In this document: in pieces, positions 1 to 5,242 of the stretch
How positions within the stretch are numbered: position 1 is the stretch's first letter
Layout: each line of letters starts with the position of its first letter
NCBI GenBank assembly: GCA_021821705.1
Contig: JAKACE010000164.1
Location: forward strand, 1-5,242
DNA: 5,242 nt
Reading direction: 5' to 3'
Origin: Actinomycetes bacterium
GTDB lineage: Bacteria; Actinomycetota; Acidimicrobiia; Acidimicrobiales; Palsa-688
Position numbers and translations under genes: made by a program
Notes under the pieces: model-generated
Databases searched by the model: none
What the model was told of the DNA's origin: nothing
The model's input: the letters and a program-made list of their open reading frames with translations, nothing else

Positions 1-772
1 GGGGCCCGGCCGAGCGGTCCACGACGGCGCCGGCACCGTTCGAGGCCGGCTTCAGCCTGACCTCGGCGCGCTCAGCCGGCTCTGCCGAGCGCCACATCCG
101 CTCCGGATCCTGCTTCACCTCGTCGTTGGTGCGCCCGCTCAGCACGGACCTGGGGTGGGCCTCGGGGTCCCAGCCCTCCACGGCGTGCTCATCGTGCTTG
201 TGCAGCAGGAGCCACTGTTCTTTGGGCGCCGGCGGCCCGCCGTTGGTCCTGGTCCTGACGAGGATGAAACGGCCCCGCAACTTCTGGCCGTACAGGTCGA
301 GGTGCAACTCCCCCGCCCTCAGCGCCTGGCCGGCTGCCGCTGGGCCGTCGGCCTTGTCCAGCCTCCAGGTGCCCTTGTCCCATACCGTCACATCGCCACC
401 GCCGTACTGGCCGGCCGGGATCACGCCCTCGAAATCGAAGTACTCGAGCGGGTGGTCCTCGACGTGGATGGCAGCCCGCCGCACACCGGGGTCGAGGGTC
501 GGGCCCTTGGGCACGGCCCAGCTGGCCAGCACCCCGTCGATCTCGAGGCGGAAGTCGTAATGCAGCCGCCTGGCCCGGTGGCGCTGGACGACGAAGCGCG
601 CACCGGTGCCCGTTTCGGCCGGCCGGGCCTCGGGACCGTCGACCGGCTTGGCGTCCCGGTCGTGGCGGGCCGGCCCAGCCGCGCCCGACGGCTCCGGCGT
701 GCGGGTGAAGTCCCTCTTGCGACGATAGGTGCCCAGAGGCGCCTCGCCGGCGGTCCCCGATGGCCCGGCCAT
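1..772 (-). CDS. ligD: LigD-type DNA repair 3'-phosphoesterase domain protein, 5' part (runs off window)
   Basis: Partial gene; 257 codons are visible without a stop. Residues about 16-200 match the LigD phosphoesterase (PE) domain, which trims 3'-phosphates and 3'-ribonucleotides from DNA ends during Ku/LigD non-homologous end joining. Visible motifs: YRRKRDFTRTPEPSG (16-30), HRARRLHYDFRLE (65-77), VEDHPLEYFDFEGVIPAGQY (104-123) and KEQWLLLHKHDE (184-195). By my hand comparison the metal and phosphate ligands of Pseudomonas LigD PE (R14, D15, H42, H48, D50, R52, H84, Y88) correspond to R20, D21, H65, H71, D73, R75, H107 and Y111, with equal spacing, so the domain should be active. The start is fixed: an in-frame TGA lies two codons upstream of the ATG at 772. 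No good ribosome-binding site is seen, and the gene begins 40 bases after the propeller gene, so coupled expression is plausible. After residue 200 comes a linker; a ligase domain may follow outside the window, or this may be a stand-alone PE protein. No polymerase domain precedes the PE domain. Confidence 0.9.
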   Translation of the reverse strand, partial: MAGPSGTAGEAPLGTYRRKRDFTRTPEPSGAAGPARHDRDAKPVDGPEARPAETGTGARFVVQRHRARRLHYDFRLEIDGVLASWAVPKGPTLDPGVRRAAIHVEDHPLEYFDFEGVIPAGQYGGGDVTVWDKGTWRLDKADGPAAAGQALRAGELHLDLYGQKLRGRFILVRTRTNGGPPAPKEQWLLLHKHDEHAVEGWDPEAHPRSVLSGRTNDEVKQDPERMWRSAEPAERAEVRLKPASNGAGAVVDRSAGP

Positions 773-812
773 TGCTCAAGTCAACCGGCTGGAGGGCCGT
801 TCCGTCGATGTT

Positions 813-2309
813 TCAGCTCGGCAGGGGCGCAGGAGGCAGTCCGGCCGGGCCCTGGTAGGCGAAGACGCGGTCCGTCGTCGGTACCAGGAGCAGGCCGTCC
901 GCCACCGCCGGGCTCGGGAAGTGGTCCGCCTCTCCGGCGTTGGTCTTCTCGGACACGGCATGTGCCCCCGTGGAGGGCCTCAGGCCCCACAGGGTGCCGT
1001 ACGCGTCCACGGACCACACCAGGCCCCCGGCGACGACCGGCGGCCCGTTGACCGCAGCCCCGCTCGGCGCCGGCGGGGTCGTCCAAAGCAGCGACATGTG
1101 GGGCGCCGACCTGCTCACCCGCACAGCGGTGACGGCGTTGCCGCACGCCACGTACACAACGTCGCCGGCCACGGCCACACCGCCGTGAGGGTCCTGGTGG
1201 CAGAGGTGCATGGTGGCGACCTGGCCTCCGATGCCACCGAGATGACGGCGCTCGAGCAGGTAGGCCACGTGGCCCTTTCCCACCTGGAACACGTAACCGT
1301 CCACCAGGGCGGGGGCCGTCGACCCGAGGTCCGCGTCCGTGCGGTTGTCCTGCGCCCAGCTGGTCGGGGCGAAGAACTGCTCGCGCTGCAACGAGGGGCT
1401 GAGCTCGGTAACCGAGTCGGAATAGTCGTACGGCCCGCCGGAGCTCGAGCCGTTGCCGGCCGCGAACCAGATGTTGCCCTCGCCGTCCACGACCGGTGCG
1501 GCCCCGCCCATCCAGATCGCCCCCTGGCGCTCACCGGGCCCGCTGTCCACAAGGTAGTAACGGATGTCCCCGCCCCCCTCTGGCACGGCGGCCACAGAAC
1601 CGTGGTAGTTGCCGCAGTCGCCGTAGTTGCCGCCAAAGGCGACCACGACGTCACCGTGGTCCAGGGCCAGGCCCGGGCGTTGCAGGAGAGCTGCGGGCGT
1701 CGAACGCGGGGGGTCGGCTCGCTGGTCCAGCTCCACCCGGCCGGTGTAGATATCGAGGCCGACAAGATGGTGCGATACCCCCGTTGAGGGCGAACGCTCG
1801 TCGGCGAGCACGAACAATTCGCGGCGGGCCGGGTCGATCACCGGGGTCCCGGTGATACCGACATCGGGGCTGATATCGCCGCAGGGCAGGGCCGAAGCGG
1901 GCACCGGGGTGCCCACCCGCCTCGACCAGAGGAGCCGCCCCGTCCTGGCGGCCAGGGCATAGACCTCGTCCTGCTCGGTGGCGACGAACACCCGACCGGC
2001 GTAGGACAGCGGCTGGCCGAAGATCTGGCCGGCCAGTGCGGCTGACTCCCAGGCCGGCCTGAGGGGGTAGAGGGCCGTGGCAGCGTTCTCCGCCCCGGTG
2101 CCGAGAGCGTTGCCGCCGTAAACGGTCCAGTCCGACCCGAAATGGCCTCCCAGCGCGGCGACCAGGCCGGCAACCACCGTGGCGATGCCAACAGGCAGAC
2201 CGGCACCGTGGTGGCTGTGGCGCGACCTGACAGAGCTGTTGGCCGCCCCCTCGGGCCGCTCGACCGGGCTTCCGGCCGCCCGGGCCGGGGCAGCTTTCGG
2301 ACGCGCCAT
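813..2309 (-). CDS. membrane-anchored PQQ-like beta-propeller repeat protein
   Basis: A 498-aa protein. A basic, His/Arg-containing N-terminus is followed by one hydrophobic segment (about residues 37-56, GLPVGIATVVAGLVAALGG), so it is probably exported and tethered or secreted. The rest looks like a PQQ-like beta-propeller (PF13360 type): blades carry patterns such as VYALAARTGRLLW (about 116-128), GITGTPVIDP (about 151-160), VVDGEGNIWFAAGNG (about 273-287) and AVADGLLLVPTTDRVFAY near the end. Several cysteines (LPCGD, GDCGN, HLCHQ, VACGN) could form extracytoplasmic disulphides. I see no vicinal-cysteine quinoprotein dehydrogenase signature and no cytochrome c CXXCH, so a binding or scaffold role is likelier than PQQ catalysis; the substrate is unknown. 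A GTG directly precedes the ATG at 2309 and could extend the protein by one residue. The ATG is preferred because a TAGGCT -10 box ends 6 bases before it, which suits leaderless expression. The gene lies just upstream of the LigD-type gene on the same strand. Confidence 0.85.
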   Translation of the reverse strand: MARPKAAPARAAGSPVERPEGAANSSVRSRHSHHGAGLPVGIATVVAGLVAALGGHFGSDWTVYGGNALGTGAENAATALYPLRPAWESAALAGQIFGQPLSYAGRVFVATEQDEVYALAARTGRLLWSRRVGTPVPASALPCGDISPDVGITGTPVIDPARRELFVLADERSPSTGVSHHLVGLDIYTGRVELDQRADPPRSTPAALLQRPGLALDHGDVVVAFGGNYGDCGNYHGSVAAVPEGGGDIRYYLVDSGPGERQGAIWMGGAAPVVDGEGNIWFAAGNGSSSGGPYDYSDSVTELSPSLQREQFFAPTSWAQDNRTDADLGSTAPALVDGYVFQVGKGHVAYLLERRHLGGIGGQVATMHLCHQDPHGGVAVAGDVVYVACGNAVTAVRVSRSAPHMSLLWTTPPAPSGAAVNGPPVVAGGLVWSVDAYGTLWGLRPSTGAHAVSEKTNAGEADHFPSPAVADGLLLVPTTDRVFAYQGPAGLPPAPLPS

Positions 2310-2315
2310 CACCCG

Positions 2316-2321
2316 AGCCTA
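2316..2321 (-). promoter_or_regulatory. putative -10 box for leaderless transcription of the propeller gene
   Basis: On the minus strand TAGGCT (TANNNT type) is followed by six bases, CGGGTG, and then the ATG at 2309. This places a transcription start exactly on the A of the start codon, the arrangement typical of leaderless actinobacterial mRNAs. No AGGAGG-like site precedes the ATG, which fits. No clear -35 box is seen. Inferred from pattern only. Confidence 0.45.
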
Positions 2322-2352
2322 AACCACGGCGGTGCGCCCCCAACCTCCGGGT

Positions 2353-2390
2353 GGGCACAGGCCCGGCGCGGCCCGGCGCGGCCCTGTCCC
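2353..2390. repeat. GC-rich tandem repeat inside an imperfect inverted repeat, in the divergent intergenic region
   Basis: The 10-base unit GCCCGGCGCG occurs twice in a row (2361-2380) plus a partial third copy. It is bracketed by GGGCACAGGCC (2353-2363) and GGCCCTGTCCC (2380-2390), which can pair as a 10-bp stem with one unpaired base on each arm. It sits between the divergently transcribed propeller and NifX-like genes (2310-2530), a stretch with no other gene. It could be an operator, an mRNA hairpin or only local GC repetition. Confidence 0.4.
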
Positions 2391-2530
2391 GTCTTTCGGC
2401 CCTATCGCGCTCTGCCCGGCGTGCCTACGGTGGGCATGCGGCTCCATCGGGAAGTAGCGCGATGACCCCCCGTCACACCGCGGAGATGGCGGGGCGGCGA
2501 GGCCTTGCACCGATAGCAGGAGGTAAGTCC

Positions 2531-2944
2531 GTGACCAGCGCTGTTGGCACTTTCGGTCAGTCCATGTCGGTCCCAGGGCACGGCTCGGCCGTGGCGGCGG
2601 TGGCCGTCGACGAGGACGGCAACGTCGACGCCCACTGGGGCCGCGCCCGACGCCTGGCGGTGGCAGAGGTCAGCGAGGGCGTCCTGGCGCGCTGGGAGGA
2701 GAACGACGTGAACTGGGACGCCCTGCACGAGACCGATAGCGAACGTGCGCACCACGCCCGGGTCGCCCGCTACCTGAAACAGCAGGGGGTCACGGTCGTC
2801 GTGGCGTTCCACATGGGCCGGGGTATGCGGGAGGTGCTGGAGAGGATGGGCGTCACCATCCGCCTCGGCGCCAGCGGTGACGCCCGCCAAGCCGTGCTGA
2901 GCGCCCTCGGCTACCAGACCGGCGGGACAACGCCCGGCGCCTGA
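2531..2944 (+). CDS. NifX/NifB-type iron-molybdenum cluster-binding domain protein (PF02579)
   Basis: A 137-aa protein made almost entirely of the dinitrogenase iron-molybdenum cofactor biosynthesis domain. Residues 20-47 carry the family's first strand and signature (VAAVAVDEDGNVDAHWGRAR, then LAVAEV; the family usually has DxHFGRA), and residues 86-112 carry the GVTVVVAFHMGRGM-EVLERMGVTI half. Family members bind or carry metal clusters in NifX/NafY/NifB proteins, but many small ones occur in organisms that do not fix nitrogen. No nif gene is present here, so a nitrogenase role is not supported. Start choice: an exact AGGAGGT at 2518-2524 lies 6 bases before GTG 2531. In-frame alternatives are ATG 2462 (longer, no ribosome-binding site) and ATG 2564 (126 aa). 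There is no cysteine in the protein, so any cluster would need His or other ligands (H35, H66, H74, H75, H94 are candidates). It converges on the DUF488 gene with 4 bases between stops. Confidence 0.85.
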   Translation: MTSAVGTFGQSMSVPGHGSAVAAVAVDEDGNVDAHWGRARRLAVAEVSEGVLARWEENDVNWDALHETDSERAHHARVARYLKQQGVTVVVAFHMGRGMREVLERMGVTIRLGASGDARQAVLSALGYQTGGTTPGA

Positions 2945-2957
2945 GGGCTCAGCCGCC
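2936..2957. terminator. possible bidirectional hairpin at the convergent gene ends
   Basis: CTGAG-GG-CTCAG (2941-2952) is a perfect inverted repeat that contains both stop codons, with an outer GGC/GCC pair (2936-2938 with 2955-2957) across a small internal loop. The position between converging genes suits a shared terminator, but there is no T-tract and the 2-base loop is too tight for the full stem to form. Weak candidate. Confidence 0.25.
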
Positions 2958-3326
2958 TGACAGTACGTCCCGCAGCACGGCCGCCCCGGAGCGCTGCAGG
3001 TCCCTGGTCGCGGTGACCAGCACCAGGGGGGCCTCCGACAGCTGAGAACGCAGGCCGGCGAGGGCTTCGCTGGCTGGGCCCTGCGCCAGCTCCTGGCGGT
3101 AGAGGCGGGCGAACTCCTCGAAGCGCTCGGGCGAGTGCCCGTACCACTTGCGCAGCTCGGCACTGGGAGCCACGTCCTTGGCCCACAAGTCGAAAGGGGC
3201 CTCCGACTTGGCGACGCCCCGTGGCCACAGCCGGTCGACGAGCACCCTGTGGCCTGCTGCCGGCACGGGACCGTAGACCCGCGCCATCTCCACCCGGTGG
3301 CCCTTCCGGCCTCCCCTGCCGAGCAT
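2949..3326 (-). CDS. DUF488 family protein
   Basis: A 125-aa protein (from ATG 3326) matching DUF488 (PF04343), a family of about 115-120 aa of unknown biochemical function. Seen motifs: MARVYGP at the start of the domain, HRVLVDRLWPRGVAKSEAPF, DLWAKDVAPSAELRKWYGH, then an acidic helical stretch (SPERFEEFARLYRQEL) and a final strand LVLVTATRD. The core is complete. Start: ATG 3326 has AGGAGGAGG ending 8 bases upstream, the best ribosome-binding site. The frame stays open to a GTG at 3392, which would give 147 aa, but the AGGAGG there abuts that codon. A GTG 33 bases inside (about 3293) fits the family's usual N-terminus. The extra upstream codons are still GC3-rich, so a longer form cannot be excluded. 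Convergent with the NifX-like gene; divergent from the promoter at 3435. Confidence 0.85.
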   Translation of the reverse strand: MLGRGGRKGHRVEMARVYGPVPAAGHRVLVDRLWPRGVAKSEAPFDLWAKDVAPSAELRKWYGHSPERFEEFARLYRQELAQGPASEALAGLRSQLSEAPLVLVTATRDLQRSGAAVLRDVLSGG

Positions 3327-3434
3327 CACCGGGACCTCCTCCTGGGCGCTCCCGGGGGCCAGGGCGGCGAGCATCGCGTCTTCGGCACTCACCTCCTGTC
3401 TACCCGGCTCACCGGGGAACCCGTGCGGCCGGCC

Positions 3435-3462
3435 TTGTCACCGGTACCCCGCTGGGTACAAT
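3435..3462 (+). promoter_or_regulatory. sigma-70-type promoter for the truncated plus-strand gene
   Basis: TTGTCA (3435-3440), a 16-base spacer and TACAAT (3457-3462) closely resemble the -35 and -10 consensus. A transcript would start near 3469 and reach the strong ribosome-binding site at 3495-3501. This is the most consensus-like promoter noticed in the window. Confidence 0.6.
3444..3459. promoter_or_regulatory. operator-like dyad GTACCC-N4-GGGTAC over the -10 box
   Basis: A perfect 6-bp inverted repeat, GTACCC (3444-3449) and GGGTAC (3454-3459), separated by CGCT. It occupies the spacer and overlaps the first three bases of TACAAT, where a bound repressor would block RNA polymerase. TACCC-N4-GGGTA resembles the C/G-tract operators of CsoR/RcnR-family metal or sulfur sensors; that likeness is inference, and no such regulator gene is in the window. 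Confidence 0.45.
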
Positions 3463-3509
3463 GCGGGCGCTCCGAACAGGCAGCCATGCCGGCCAAGGAG
3501 GTGCTGAGG

Positions 3510-3641
3510 ATGACAGCGAACCCGCCGGGGGACGAGCAGGGCCACGCGCCGCCATGGTCAAGTCCCAGCGGGTGGTGTACGAGGTTGCGGTCCTCGCATC
3601 AACCTGAGTGCTTAGCGTCGCCGCTTAGCGCTCGTTTGTAA
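3510..3641 (+). pseudogene. 5' end of an unidentified gene, cut off by the IS
   Basis: ATG 3510 is preceded by AAGGAGG (3495-3501) with 8 bases of spacing and by a good promoter, so a real gene appears to start here. About 17 codons (MTANPPGDEQGHAPPWS) remain before the IS terminal repeat begins at 3561. The frame then runs through IS sequence to a chance TAA at 3639-3641, giving a 43-aa fusion. The remnant is Pro/Gly-rich and too short to identify. A second start, ATG 3554, overlaps it in another frame (17 codons, MVKSQRVVYEVAVLAST), but most of that lies in the IS repeat. Confidence 0.45.
3561..3584 (+). repeat. IS left terminal inverted repeat
   Basis: Begins AGTCCCAGCGGGTGG and ends TGTACGAGG, reading inward. 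It is identical to the inverted right end except at positions 8 and 10 (G/A in both). Similarity fades immediately inside 3584. Confidence 0.85.
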
Positions 3642-3754
3642 CTATATCAAGTAATGCCGGTCGTGTAAAGGGTGTTGTGCTCTATTGTTACCGGTGGACG
3701 GGCGTGCGCGTATAAGTGGTAGCCAGCACAACCTCAGTTCGGGCTCAGTTGGTG

Positions 3755-4999
3755 TTACCCAACGGCGACTTCGATGGCAGGTCTCGGGTCGGCGGCCGAG
3801 GGTTTGGTGGTCCTGGGCGCAGCCAAGGTCTCCGCACCCATGTAGCGTTTGCCCACTACCCACTCGTCGTTTTGCTCGACGAGCAGGGCCCCGAGCAGGC
3901 GGGTGACGGCCGCTCGGTTGGGGAAGATGCCAACGACGTCGGTCCGGCGCCTGATTTCTTTATTTAGCCTCTCCTGGGGGTTATTGGAGCGGATCTTGGG
4001 CCAGTGCTCGACGGGGAAGGCGCTGAAAGCCAAGATGTCATCGGCCGCGTCCAGGACATAAAGGGCGGCGTCGCAGAACCCGGCGCTGGTGAGCTTGTCG
4101 ACGACATCGCCGAGCTGGGCCCAGGTGGCGTCGCGGTCAGCCTGCTCGAAGATGGAGCGGACCAAGGTGGCCACCATGGGCCAGCTGACCTTGGGCACCC
4201 TCGAAGCCAAGTTGGCCATAAAATGGGTCCTACAACGTTGCCATGTGGCGTCTGAAAGCACAGCGGCGATGGCCGCCTTGATGCCTCCGTGGGCGTCGGA
4301 GATGACCAGCTCGACGCCGGCCAGGCCCCGGGCCACCAGGCCCCGGAGGAACTCGGTCCACGCCGCGGTGTCCTCGACGGTGACGATGTCAAAGCCGACG
4401 ACCTCACGTTGGCCCTGGTGGTTGACGGCGGTGGCGACCACGGCGGCGACGTTCACCACCCGGCCGGCTTCACGGACCTTCTGGGTCAGGGCGTCCACCC
4501 AGACGTAGCGGTAGGGGCCGCTGTCGAGGGGCCGGTCCCTGAACGCCGCCACCTTGGCGTCGAGCTCGGCCGCCATGCGGGACACCTCCGACCGGCTGAT
4601 GCCCTCGATGCCCATGGCCTTGACCAGGTCGTCGACGCGTCGAGTCGACACTCCCTCCACGTAGGCCTGGCCGATCACGGCCACCAGGGCCTGTTCGGCC
4701 CGCCGGCGGGGCGTCACTAGCCAGTCGGGGAAGTAGGTCCCCTGGCGCAGCTTGGGCACGGCCAGGTCGACTGAGCCCACCCTGGTGTCCCAGGGACGCT
4801 GGCGGTAGCCGTTGCGGGAGTTGGAGCGCTCCTCAGTGCGCTCGTTATAGGCCGCACCGCAGGTAGCCGAGGCTTCAGCTGACATCAAGGTCTCAGCGAA
4901 GGCCTTCAGCATGGCCCGGGGCAGGTCGGGGTTGACGTCATCGCCTTCGAGGTACTTGCCAAGCCAGGCGCCAGCGTCGATAGTGGTAGGGACAGTCAC
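3755..4999 (-). CDS. IS256-family transposase
   Basis: A 414-aa DDE transposase, slightly longer than IS256 itself (390 aa). The family architecture is complete: an N-terminal DNA-binding part with the SNSRNGYRQRPWDTRVG block (about 60-76), PKLRQGTYFP (about 82-91), the first catalytic Asp in YVWVDALTQK (D169), the second in LVISDAHGG (D235), CRTHFMANL (about 256-264) and the catalytic Glu in NNPQERLNKEIRRRT (E343), followed by VGIFPN. The D-D-E spacing (66 and 108 residues) matches that of IS256 (D167, D233, E341), and no stop or frameshift is seen, so it should be active. Start: GTG 4999 has AGGAGG (5006-5011) six bases upstream; an in-frame TTG at 5014 would place the ribosome-binding site inside the gene. 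The last 15-20 residues are poorly conserved. Translation may be limited by a leader hairpin (5009-5043). Confidence 0.95.
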   Translation of the reverse strand: MTVPTTIDAGAWLGKYLEGDDVNPDLPRAMLKAFAETLMSAEASATCGAAYNERTEERSNSRNGYRQRPWDTRVGSVDLAVPKLRQGTYFPDWLVTPRRRAEQALVAVIGQAYVEGVSTRRVDDLVKAMGIEGISRSEVSRMAAELDAKVAAFRDRPLDSGPYRYVWVDALTQKVREAGRVVNVAAVVATAVNHQGQREVVGFDIVTVEDTAAWTEFLRGLVARGLAGVELVISDAHGGIKAAIAAVLSDATWQRCRTHFMANLASRVPKVSWPMVATLVRSIFEQADRDATWAQLGDVVDKLTSAGFCDAALYVLDAADDILAFSAFPVEHWPKIRSNNPQERLNKEIRRRTDVVGIFPNRAAVTRLLGALLVEQNDEWVVGKRYMGAETLAAPRTTKPSAADPRPAIEVAVG

Positions 5000-5008
5000 C
5001 GTGATCCT

Positions 5009-5043
5009 CCTCAAGTAGTTGTGTAGGAACTGCTGTCTTGAGG
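5009..5043 (-). promoter_or_regulatory. leader hairpin overlapping the transposase ribosome-binding site
   Basis: In the minus-strand transcript CCTCAAG (5043-5037) is exactly complementary to CTTGAGG (5015-5009). The second arm contains the first half of the AGGAGG Shine-Dalgarno (5011-5006). The 21-base loop holds a further 4-bp pair, AGTT/AACT. Pairing would partly hide the ribosome-binding site, as described for IS10 and IS50 transposase mRNAs from outside transcripts. Function here is inferred. Confidence 0.45.
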
Positions 5044-5076
5044 TTGACGCGGTGACCGTCGCGTGTGGGGGACCCC

Positions 5077-5242
5077 TCAGCTCACCCCCTCGTACACCAC
5101 CTGTTGGGACTCAACTCCGCTCAAGTTCTGCTCGATGTAGTTCGCACAGTAGGCCATCTCGCCGCTACGGCACTGCTTGCAGATTCCGCAAGACGCAGGG
5201 GTAAGGACAACATGGTCACCGACCTCGACGCCCTTCACAGCT
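5077..5242 (-). pseudogene. zinc-dependent alcohol dehydrogenase fragment, 3' end lost at the IS
   Basis: An open frame enters from the right edge: AVKGVEVGDHVVLTPASCGI, then CKQCRSGEMAYC, then ANYIEQNLSGV. GVEVGDHVVL and the cysteine pattern C-x2-C-x2-C-x7-C are the GroES-like domain and structural-zinc lobe of medium-chain Zn alcohol dehydrogenases (C97, C100, C103, C111 in the classical enzyme). These oxidise alcohols with NAD(P). The frame crosses into the IS repeat at about 5111 and stops at TGA 5077-5079 after ten foreign residues, so the catalytic remainder and Rossmann domain are missing, and no continuation is found on the far side of the IS. About 74 percent of the 42 codons before the junction end in G or C, lower than the neighbouring genes appear to be, so a different origin is possible. 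The 5' part lies outside the window. Confidence 0.8.
5088..5111 (-). repeat. IS right terminal inverted repeat
   Basis: Read on the minus strand it begins AGTCCCAACAGGTGG and ends TGTACGAGG, matching the left end at 22 of 24 positions. Just inside, the sequence is G/C-tract rich (GGGGTCCCCC on the minus strand, about 5070). Confidence 0.85.

Larger units (their letters stand above)
3561..5111 (-). mobile_element. IS256-family (Mutator) insertion sequence, about 1.55 kb
   Basis: Terminal inverted repeats of 24 bases (22 identical) bracket a single full-length IS256-type transposase on the minus strand. The 170-190 bases between the transposase stop and the left end are distinctly more A/T-rich than the neighbouring DNA (around 3631-3720) and hold no recognisable gene. 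Both flanks are broken genes. Only a 4-base direct match (TCAA, 3558-3561 and 5111-5114) is present where the family normally leaves 8-9 bp. The ends are set by the inverted repeats and could be off by one or two bases. Confidence 0.85.

Noticed and set aside
189..779. Minus-strand 196-codon frame starting 7 bases before the LigD-type ATG
   Set aside because: Out of frame with the conserved phosphoesterase motifs; the correct frame starts at 772 and has the catalytic residues.
155..1051. Long plus-strand open frame of 298 codons
   Set aside because: It is the antisense of the LigD phosphoesterase and propeller genes; its product is Pro/Arg/Gly-rich with no family likeness, while the minus strand shows clear conserved motifs.
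729..1787. Plus-strand open frame of 352 codons
   Set aside because: Antisense shadow of the beta-propeller gene, typical of high-GC DNA; no recognisable domain.
813..2309. PQQ-dependent dehydrogenase
   Set aside because: Only the propeller repeat pattern is seen; there is no vicinal-Cys motif, catalytic Asp context or heme site recognisable.
3611..3630. Two copies of CTTAGCG as a functional direct repeat
   Set aside because: Only 7 bases, two copies, within the non-coding end of the IS; chance or transposase-binding subrepeats cannot be told apart.
3748..3763. GTTGG-N6-CCAAC over the transposase stop as a terminator
   Set aside because: Five-base stem with no T-tract; too weak to call.
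5000..5014. TTG at 5014 as the transposase start
   Set aside because: It would place the AGGAGG inside the coding sequence; GTG 4999 has that site at ideal spacing.
1..5242. CRISPR array, tRNA or rRNA genes
   Set aside because: No spaced repeats and no cloverleaf or rRNA-like sequence were recognised on either strand.

Overview
The window is high-GC DNA with strong G/C preference at third codon positions, Shine-Dalgarno sites of the AGGAGG type, GTG starts and one likely leaderless gene. This fits an actinomycete-type bacterium (Actinomycetota), but no RNA gene or marker settles the taxonomy. The mix of genes resembles accessory or soil-type chromosome content.

Left part (1-2309, minus strand): a gene for a membrane-anchored PQQ-like beta-propeller protein (813-2309) is followed 40 bases downstream by the 5' part of a LigD-type 3'-phosphoesterase gene (2-772), which runs off the window start. 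The phosphoesterase domain is complete in its catalytic residues; whether a ligase domain follows lies outside the window. The two genes could be co-transcribed, but a functional link is not obvious.

Middle (2310-3509): a divergent intergenic region carries a leaderless-type -10 box for the propeller gene and a GC-rich repeat/hairpin. A small NifX/NifB-type (PF02579) cluster-binding protein lies on the plus strand and converges, with only 4 bases between stop codons, on a DUF488 protein on the minus strand. Upstream of the DUF488 gene, pointing the other way, is a good sigma-70-type promoter with a perfect 6-bp dyad overlapping its -10 box, followed by a strong ribosome-binding site and an ATG.

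Right part (about 3561-5111): a complete-looking IS256-family (Mutator) insertion sequence. It has 24-bp terminal inverted repeats (22/24 identical) and a 414-aa transposase with an intact DDE triad on the minus strand. A 7-bp stem in the transposase mRNA leader overlaps the Shine-Dalgarno sequence. The element interrupts both flanks: on the left it cuts off the newly started plus-strand gene after about 17 codons, and on the right it truncates a zinc-dependent alcohol dehydrogenase gene (minus strand). The two flanks do not rejoin into one gene and share no 8-9 bp target duplication, so this junction looks like an IS-mediated rearrangement (or an assembly join at a repeat) rather than a simple insertion.

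No convincing new multi-gene system is visible. The most interesting points are the operator-like promoter whose gene was destroyed by the IS, the non-matching IS flanks, the masked transposase ribosome-binding site and a possible translationally coupled leader ORF ahead of the DUF488 gene.
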